A stretch of 64,000 nucleotides of DNA from Sipunculus nudus (Eukaryota; Annelida; Sipuncula; Golfingiida; Sipunculidae). Each line of letters begins with the position of its first letter. Within the stretch, counting starts at the first letter, position 1. The DNA lies in the NCBI GenBank assembly GCA_026874595.1, contig CM049311.1:33745676-33809675 (forward strand), in the 5' to 3' direction. The translations under genes were made by a program, and so were the position numbers. This document shows positions 1 to 9,700 of this stretch, in pieces. The notes under the pieces were generated by a model, which was not told the DNA's origin, did no database searches, and saw only the letters and a list, made by a program, of their open reading frames with translations.

Positions 1-380
1 GTATATTATGTATGTTATAGTCAGCGTCATAGGCATTTAATATTTGTTATCCATGTTACAACACCTGCAAGTTTCAGGCTTAAAGGCAAAAGACTGATAT
101 AATAAAAAGTTCATATTTTATGTTACCTTTTAATCAAAGATTGGCATTAAAAATATCAGATCTCACATGTTACCTACCTCTTAGGGATAAGAATTTCTAT
201 TACTTCAAGGGGTCCACCTCAAAATTTTTAAAATTTAGTGCATAGGTTAAATATCAAATGTGATAATTGACATACTATGTGAAGGTTACTGCATGGTAAG
301 ACAGTGACAATGGAACCCTCAGGAAACAATAAAAAGTGAAAATCGCTAAAAATTTGCCTGGTGAATATATCCTTACTCAC
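1..380. other. Start of QRSL1 intron 8, no exon seen
   Basis: AT-rich sequence after the exon 8 donor. I looked on the minus strand for the missing GatA C-terminus and found none, so the final exon or exons must lie further left. Confidence 0.6.
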
Positions 381-498
381 CTCCTGAGCAAGAAATAATT
401 GCCGGCAAGTATTCTCTCTCTCACAACATTATTAAATCCTTGTCTTCTTGAGGCCGCGTACAACTCCTCTGTGGAGTCTTCAGCTCCCGTCCTCAGAC
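381..498 (-). CDS. QRSL1: QRSL1 coding exon 8 (last one inside the window)
   Basis: Residues 364-402 plus two bases: the split Gly, then [19 protein letters not shown], then [18 protein letters not shown]. This matches the family's STEAMYAATRREGF-type segment. The donor at 380-379 is GTGAGT, so at least one more exon follows beyond base 1. Confidence 0.92.
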
Positions 499-3400
499 CT
501 GCATTGTCACAGAATACAAATTAGGGCAATCAACATTACACCAATCCTGGTCTGTAGCACATTTTAATTTAATAAACAGGCAAATGAAGACTGATTATGT
601 GTACAATGTCACTGAACAGTCTTTGCATGAATGTTATTAAGGAAATCTCTTTACTCCAGTAGCTAGCTGGACCAGTGGAAAGAGCAAGTACTTAATATGA
701 TGGCAGCTAGAGGTTGAATCCCAATACAGTTGAACTGGCTGGGGCATACCCTAAACTTAATTTTACGAGATTCTGTATAATCAGCAACTGTAAATGCATG
801 TGTTCAAGATATTTATTTAAATGAAAAAGTACAATCTACTGATTTACCAAATTCCAGTCCATCATATCTGGCCATGTTTGACGCGACCTCACAAGCACAG
901 AGTACAGCATAACATGTAATGGAGTACTGAGTGTTCGGTAATGACACCTCTATAACCCGAGCTCCAACATTCTCCAGTCTGTCACTGACGTCACTCCACA
1001 CATCAAGGACTTCCTGCTGTGTACCTGGTGCATGGTACTCCTGTTACACAGATACAAAAGTAATATAATAGAAACAGATACATACATACATACATACATA
1101 CATACATACATACACAGTGAGACCCCACAATCACGTCCACCTGTCACCTGGATCATATATTGGGGACCTAGAAAATGGTCCTGAGTGTAGGGAGGTGGGG
1201 TTCCACTGTATTTTCAAGAACACAGAACTTAAATATATTTTTTATACAAGCAAAACAGAGTAGTATTGATATTGGATTCAAACCCATATTGGTGACAAAA
1301 ATCAAGCATTCAAACTGCTTCACCAATAAAGCAAGCTGAAATGGCAAGATAGTTTGGTCTGATCTGCCTTTATATGCACCCCATATCCACTCTTGAAAGG
1401 CTTATGACATCAAAAGGAGGTAAATTAATTTACTAACCCAGGAGTCACACATTTGGTGAACTATTGGTAGCAGTAATTATACTCAAACCACTTATCCCAA
1501 GGCCTCATAGGTGCTTATTTTGTCACATGGACATAACTTAAATATAAGGCAATTTTTATCAGTGACACCTTCCAGGTTATGCCCCTCTTTTTATAGGTAC
1601 ACGTAAATGTCTTCAGTATACTTTTGGTAAGACTGCTATTGCATCTCAGTGCCATCTTGTGTTCATTTCATGAAACATAAAGTTTGTGTAAAGCATTAAA
1701 ACTGGATAATTCCTTTGTATATTTCTTCTACATTTGAGTGGACTGGCAACAAGAACACTAAGGTTTAATCATTCTGAAATATGAAAAAAGGCTTATGTTT
1801 AATCAAAAAGATAGGTATCTTAAATTTCTAAACCTTTCAACTTTGAAATACTAGATGGAGCTGAAAAGCAAGGATAGTAGTTAAATAACAACAAGCAAGT
1901 TTGTGGAATTAATGTCCCCTGCATTTGGATCTTGTTGCCTTTAATGCTTGACAGGCAACCAAAATTATGACATGTGTGGGTAAATAGGGCCAAAATCCAC
2001 TTTGACATGTGGAGACCACTGCAGGTGAACAAAAAAATGAAACACATTGAGAAATTTGACCAAAATTTGATAATATTGTTTTTGAGCTAAAGAGAATTAT
2101 TTTTCAGATAGACACTCCAAAACTTATCCAAACCAAGGTATGCATAAGAGCAATCACTGACCTAAATTTGAATGAAATTGGATAAAAATTAGGAGAATTA
2201 TTGCACGGAATGGAAAAAACCTAACGGATGGACAGACAGCCAAACCCAAATCAATGTCCCCTCCCCAATCTGCAGAGGGGGGACAATAATCTTGTTCAAA
2301 GGTTACCCACTGGTAAACTCCCTAGGCCCCCTTCCCAAATCCTGATTCCCCCCTTGTTGAACACTGCTCACCTTTGGGATACCAACAGTAACACCCTTCA
2401 TGTCTGGCTCCAGTGGTAGGTCAACAGGTACATATTTATCTGTCACTGTGGTGGAGTCCAGTGGGTCATGGCCTGCCAGTACATCTAAAACAACATATGG
2501 AGATTCATTCAAACTTTAGGAGAGATAATACATCTTTTTTATTTATGAACCCACAAATATCAAATTCCTTAAAACAGTAAAGTAAACTGAAATTCATTTT
2601 CACTGGCCTGCTTTCATTTATGTTGCACTGAAGACATGATGTAAATTACCTCTACGGCTGGGTCATCTGGTGGCTACTGATCAAAGTAACATAGTTCAGG
2701 CTGGTTCCCTTGTCTATTTCAATAACAAATGTAAATTTTTCATTAATACTGCAAAAATAAGCAGGGTACAAGTGTCTGCCTGCTTCAAAATGCAAAAGTG
2801 ACATTGTATTTGTACAGCCAATTATCAAAGGAGTACATTTGTGAAACCAAATAGCATAATCACATGCTAAAGTATTGTTTGACAGTATCAACATTTTCGC
2901 CTCTGTCTTTCGGCCTTCGACTCTTCCAAAAATTGTCATAAACAAAATTTATAAGACATCAGGCCTGAAAAAGCAGATCAATCATGAAATGAATAAAATG
3001 GTCATGTGTAAGGATGCACATAATCATTGTGTAGGCCAGCAACAGAAGTTTCCAATTATGATTGGTCAGATTCATTAAGCTTGACTCCCAAGACTGCCAT
3101 ACAACTTAATTTTGGTTGCAGGGAACCATCTCTATTATTTTAATGCTAGCTTGATGCACATCTGCAGAATTTCATTCTTAGTGGAAACTGTGACAGGGAA
3201 GTAGAACATACTCCCTCTGATTTTATAGGCCTGGTGACTACTGCACCTGTGGGCCATAAGAGTGTAACCACCCAAATTGCTGGGTAATACGACCAAGGAA
3301 TCCACAAAAGGTGCACTCATATGGGACATGACTTTCCCATTAAGTATGCAGTGCTCACAATGGGTGGGGACTGAAGGTGGAAAATTTGAGTCCTGTGCTC

Positions 3401-3719
3401 TACCTCTAAACCATAGACTGGCCCAGTCAATGAAATGGCTCCGACAGAGATATCAAACAGCTCTCACTGTGTCGCACTTAGTGTCGGTACTGCTACCATG
3501 TGGCAACTTACATAACTACTTACCATTCTCTGACCCTTTTATTTCATCGACTGGTAAACTTGGGCCGTACTGGACAGTCAGCGCCACACACACCACCTCG
3601 CTGAACTACAATCTTTCCCAGTGACGTAAGGAGTAATTATAGTGGTCTTTCCCAGAATCTTTTTTTTCAAAACCAACATAGTTAATTCAGTAACCGCATA
3701 TTGTGGGCTTCAAGCTTGC

Positions 3720-3782
<63 letters not shown>

Positions 3783-6700
3783 CCATTTTATCAGTCTTAA
3801 TATGTTTAGGTCCTCAGCTATTTGAGTACGGTAAGATTTTTAACACTATACAAAACCCTCAGCCGCAGTGAGTCAGTGTGTCACCGTTTATAAGACCACT
3901 GCTTATTGCAGCGGGCCGGTTTAAAATGCATCTCCAGCTCAGCCAATCAGCGTGAGATAATCAGGTCTGCGAAGAACACAGTCAAACTGTTATTCATGTA
4001 TGGCTGACTGAAACATTCACGGCGTTCAGTGTGTTGGCAACTCAACAGTGGCAAAACTTTCACGTGTAACTTGAACACTAACCAATACACAGTACAAAGT
4101 CGATGCCACCTTGTCTACAATACACTTAAATTTGTCAATGGACTGTATGTTCGAACAGCAGAGATATATCATAAGACACGAAGGTCCATGTATGGATTTT
4201 CTAAAAACATGCATGATTTCAGTGCGAATATTACCAAGCGGGTTGAGCTGTCTATTGCCGATTGGATGCTGTTAGCCTCCTCACAGCAACGATGCCATTC
4301 ACAGGAGGCGTGATGGCCTGATATGCAAATGCGAGAGAATCGTCAGGAGCCTTGTGATGCCCTAATTTGCAAATATCAGGGATTCGCCATACAGACTTTA
4401 CAGGGCTTTAGTGATAGGGGCTAGAACTGAGTTATGTCGCATCTATTGGTACATGGAATCACATTTCATTTGAAGCATTTTAGCAGTAAACATCAATACA
4501 CTAAAGACCAGGCAGGGCTACTAAACCACGGAACCCTGTTCCATTCTCTGTTGTGTCATCTTCATTTTCATTTCTATCTAGCATTGCTGCCATTAAGAGG
4601 CTCCATGAGAAAAGTATTTAACCTTGTAAGAAAAAGTATGAAAACAGTAAAAATGAAAAAAGAGCACTGCAAACGTTTATAATACGCCCTTCATGTATCT
4701 GGTGACCTCTGATCTCATTAATTATGCATGAATTTTGATGAGAACATAATTCAGGTGAGAAACTATTGGTAAATATGTATAGTGAGTTCTATGAAAATCC
4801 ACAGGAGTTTTGGAAAGTCACCAAGGTGCCTCCACAGTTCGGTGACCTCTTACTTATTTAGACATGCATGGATTTTGCTGGAATTCAAACTTAGGTGAGA
4901 TATTTTATTGATTATCATTTCTGATGAGTTTTTTTTCAAAATCCTTCATATTCTTTGTAAGAAATCCAATGACACCACAAAGAAGCCTAGTGACCAGTGA
5001 CCTTATTAAATATCATGGATGTTGCCCATAATCAAACTTGGGCAAGAAAGTCTGTTAGTAAGCAGTTAGGGTGAGTTTCGTGAAAATCCATCAATCCCTG
5101 GTAAGTTATTGCGGCGACTCTTAAAAGTTAACGGACAGATGGTCAGACAGATGGACAGTGGGTATACCATATTACTCCTGTCATATAAAGGACGTATAAA
5201 AAGTATAATATAAAGCAGAAATCTTTTAATGAACTGTTAATGATGTTTCCATACGTGTGATGCTTAAAAAACAATGAATGTGCATACGTGTGTATGTGTA
5301 TGTCTTACTGAGGAATGCTGCAGCATCATCCACTGTTTGACTGAAGATGCCCGGGACATCCATAGAATTAACCAACGGGATAAGGCCGTGTCGAGATAAG
5401 AGACCATATGTCGGCTTCAGTCCAACCACTCCACAATGTGATGCTGGATTTCTTATTGAGCCACCTGTGTCTGATCCAAGAGCACTGTAATATGAAGTAA
5501 AACAAATTGTACTGTAAGTTCTTTTAATTATTTCTAAGCTAGGATTGTGTTTCGATACAGTTTCAGAATCTGAAATCATTAAATATCCATGTATTTTGCC
5601 AAGAAAGGTACTCAGGCAAGAAAATATATTTGTAAGTAGTTATGATGAGTTTTGTAAAAATCAAGTAAAGCCCTGGTAAGTTATAACAGCCACAATAAAA
5701 GTTAACAGATGAACAGGTCATGGGTAAACCATAATATGTCCAATATATGATGGGCTCATAAAAAATGACTCACACCACTGCTGCTCCAGTTGCAACAGCA
5801 ACAGCACTGCCTCCTGAGCTTCCCCCAGAGATGTACCAGTCTGTATCTGTAACTATACTCCTCCCATCTCCATCCTCAGGATGTAGTGTATTATTACTAC
5901 TGGCTTTGGTTCTGTTGTCTTCTGCTGATTTATGCTTCTTTTTGAATTTATATTTCCATGGATTCCTAACAGGCCCAAAGGAACCTTCAGTAGAACCACA
6001 TCTGAGAGGAAAAAAAATACATATTTATTTAAAACAGTAATGCTTTGTCAGTAGCTCTATCTCTGAGTATTGCTGAAATTTCAACATTTATTTGTATGTC
6101 TTAGCAACCCTGGTTGGTCATGAACCAGGAACAAATGAAGCTGCACCCTATCCCTCATATCACATTATAACAGTGCTCAAGATTTATCTCAAACCTCATC
6201 TGCAAAATGTATACATGCACGCAAATCCACTTCCTGTATTTGTTAGTTATGATAATGAGTATTCAAACACACAGATTTCAAACTGTCAACAAATTACTGA
6301 CTTCTTCAGTGAACATAAGTCACATGAAATTTTAAAGGGGCCCAATCACCTATCTGACCTCTATTAAACAAAGTTTAACCCTATAAGCTTTCATACAAAT
6401 AGACGAGAAAATGTGGATATCAGCACACACAGGCTGCTTGTTTTGTTTATATCAACGAGTTTAAAATATGTGGGGTCCTGCCAATATAATCATAACAAAT
6501 TCAACATGGGCATCTGGCAGCAAGTCAGATAAGCCAGAGCCTTGCAAATGGTGTTTTGCAACATGTGACCTTTCTATCTTTGCATAAATGCAACCCATCT
6601 CCTTAGGTTACATGTTTTTCCCGTTTGTCAACATTGCTGTGTTTACAAACATGGTGTTGATATACTAGTTCACACATCCTTCATGAAGGCCTTATAAGAA

Positions 6701-9700
6701 CTTTTCACACACAAAATTACTCTTAGATCATTAACATATACAGAGAGGAAGTCAGAAATCACATACATTCTTTTTCAAAAGGTAGTTTGTCCATGCTACT
6801 ATGTCCTGTGGTACTTTATCCATGATATAATGTTCTGTGGTACTTTGTCTATGATATATCCGTATTTGGTCCATGCTACATGGGACTTTACCCATGATAT
6901 TATATCCTGTGGTATTTTGTCCATGAAATTATGTCCTGTGGTATCTTGTCTATGATATTATGTCCTGTGGTATTTTGTCCATGCCACTATATACCCCTGT
7001 GGTATATAGTCCACGATAATATGTTCTGTGGTACTTTGTTGATGATATTATATTTTGTGGCACTTTGTCAATGGTATATCGTTCTGAGGTCTTTTGTCCA
7101 TGATGTATTGTTCTGAGGTACTCTGTCCATCATATAACAGTATTTTTCCTTGTGGGATTTTGTGTATAATGTTATGTCCTGAAGTAGTTGTCCATGATAT
7201 GTTAAGTGTTATTTTGTCCCTGATGCTTTGTCCTGTGGTTCTTTTTCAATGATATTATGTCTTTTTTTTCTGTCCATTATATCATGTCTTGTGCTATTTT
7301 GCCCATGTTATTATGCCCTGTGGTATGTTAAATCCTGTGGTTTTATGTCCATTGTGTTTTGTCATATGATATTGTGTCCATGATATTATTTCTTGCGTCA
7401 TATTTATAAAGGAAAAGTTTGACTCGCCACATTTTGTCCAAGGAGAGTTTGTCCAATAACAAGTATCTGTCCAAACTGTCAAAGATATCAAAGATGCTGC
7501 ATCTGCATAAAATAACTTTACAAAAGATGGACCTTACAATTTAAAATAACAATTTTTCTAAGACATACCCCATGGCGTATTCATCCATGTTTGTTTTCCC
7601 TATCTGGACTCCTCCCTGGTCCAGGAAGCGCTGCACCACCGTGGCTGTGTATGGAGGCACGTAACCAGTCAACATCCTGGATGAGCATGACGTCTGTACA
7701 TCCGTCGTACTGAACGTGTCTTTGACGGCAACTGGAATCCCGTCAAAACTTCTCTGCATCACACCTAACAAGGGACGGAGAACAATGTGTAAAGTATTTA
7801 TGAACAAGATGTCTGAGACGTCACACCCCTGAACAGATGATCCTCCAGCAACCCGCTATCACTGATCAATGGCTATATTATAATAAAATATCCATAATAA
7901 TGGGACAACGGGACATAATATTTTGAATTAATTTTTTTTATGATGATCCAGATGCCTCATATATTTAGTAGAATGTCTCTTGGGCATGTCTGACTGTCCA
8001 CAAAATTTAAAATAAATCTGTCCAGAACTTTTTGTGTGAATTTCTGAAAGACAAGTAAAACCATTCAGTAGCTGCCCTTAGCAACTAGAACTTGTGAATT
8101 CAAGTGTTGTGAAAACATGATTAAAACAATTATGTTTGACCTCTGACCTTGTTCAATTCTGTCATCAACTGCCTGGGCTGCCTCCCTGGCCTGTTTTTCT
8201 GATACACTAATGAAAGCATTCAGCTCCTGAGTCTTGGCAGCTCTGGCTAGACATCTCTCACAGAGCTCAGTGGCTGACACCTGCCCACTTCTAAGCTGGG
8301 ATAATAACTGAAAAATATGGTAAAAACTAGAAATCTGTATTCCTAGGAATGCCCATACTGTTATAAATATCAAAGATAACCACAACAATAGTTCCAAATA
8401 TTCATTGAGCTGCTGGTATGGCTTTAATGATATGATCATGACATGTTTAGTTCACCTTTGACAGAATTAAGACTATTCCTTAGCAAATATAATTGCAAAC
8501 TTTCATTAAGTTATGGCAACATTTACATTCAATTAAAATTGAGTTACCAAGAATTATAAAGTGTTATTTCTGGTAATTACTCAACTCATTGCTACAAGGT
8601 GCAGGTACCCCGGTTACTCTAGTGCACTGGAACGTGCTAGTCACTTGTGAGGCGGGGGGGGGGGGGGGGGGGGGGGGAGGGGAGTCGTAGTTAGGTGCCT
8701 TATTCCTGCAACCTCACCCCCTCTCCTCTTTGAAGGAAGGATGGCCCTTTGTATTGCTGCTATGTTTACGTCACAAGCAAAATGAGAACTAGTCACCTTC
8801 CATTCCAGAGTTGAATGCTGGTTTAATTTAAGCCAACATTGTTACATTCCTGCTTCAACACTGACAGCACACAAGCCTCATCCCAGTTGTGGCTCTGTAG
8901 AAAACACAGAGCCACAGATCACTGTCTTCATTTATCTAGCGGACTGAAGGAATGCATCTGGTAGACGATGCACTTGGTTTGAGTACATCTGATCCTGTGT
9001 GTTGGGATTCTGTCCTCGTGAGCTGGAGTGATTGTTTCAGCCAGCAGTGTGCATGTGTAACAGTACATCATTACCACTAACTTCCAATTTTACTCCAGCT
9101 GTAAAGCCTTGGACTCTTATGGAGCAGATAGTTGTACCAGACTTCCTCTAATCACATCGGCAGGGGGGGGGGGGGGAGCTGGGGTTCTGAAGTGTCCAAG
9201 ATCTTTCCAGGTTAAATTTATGTAGACCGGATTCTATACTCGCACCCTGATGCCAAATACTACCAAACAGCAAATATTGTGATCCAACCCTTGGAATGAG
9301 TCTTCTATTACATATGACTTGTATAAGGACTCACAGGGCCCCATAAGGGTGTGACTTTACAATCAGTACCTACCATTCAGGAATCCTTTATCATCAACGG
9401 ATGCATGTTCAGTGTTTCAATGACAGATCAAACTTACTCCTCTGTAAGTTAATTGTATCCTATATCCTATTCACTTATATATTAGCCTGTACTAATGTAT
9501 AATTTATCCTTTCTTTATGCGATTCAACATGCTCATATCCGTCATGATTCCTCCCTCTCCTTGTTTTTTACCACTCCCCATATGTGCATGTCCTGCCTAC
9601 TTTAAACACATGTTGTGTTGCACCCTTGAGGCATTTGTATGCACACTGATCATGGCTATTCCACTTATATCTGGGGTGTGTTTTCTTGCTCCTAGAACAC

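Larger units (their letters stand above)
2485..5308 (-). other. QRSL1 intron 5 content
   Basis: A 2.8-kb intron with no further coding segment. It holds a SINE copy (3.2-3.4 kb), a 57-bp TA tract, a dispersed repeat (4.2-4.4 kb) and degenerate tandem units (4.7-5.17 kb), each listed separately. Confidence 0.7.

Noticed and set aside
6931-7116. Frame rich in Cys and Trp ([17 protein letters not shown])
   Set aside because: It is the 29-bp minisatellite read in one frame; the period is not a multiple of 3.
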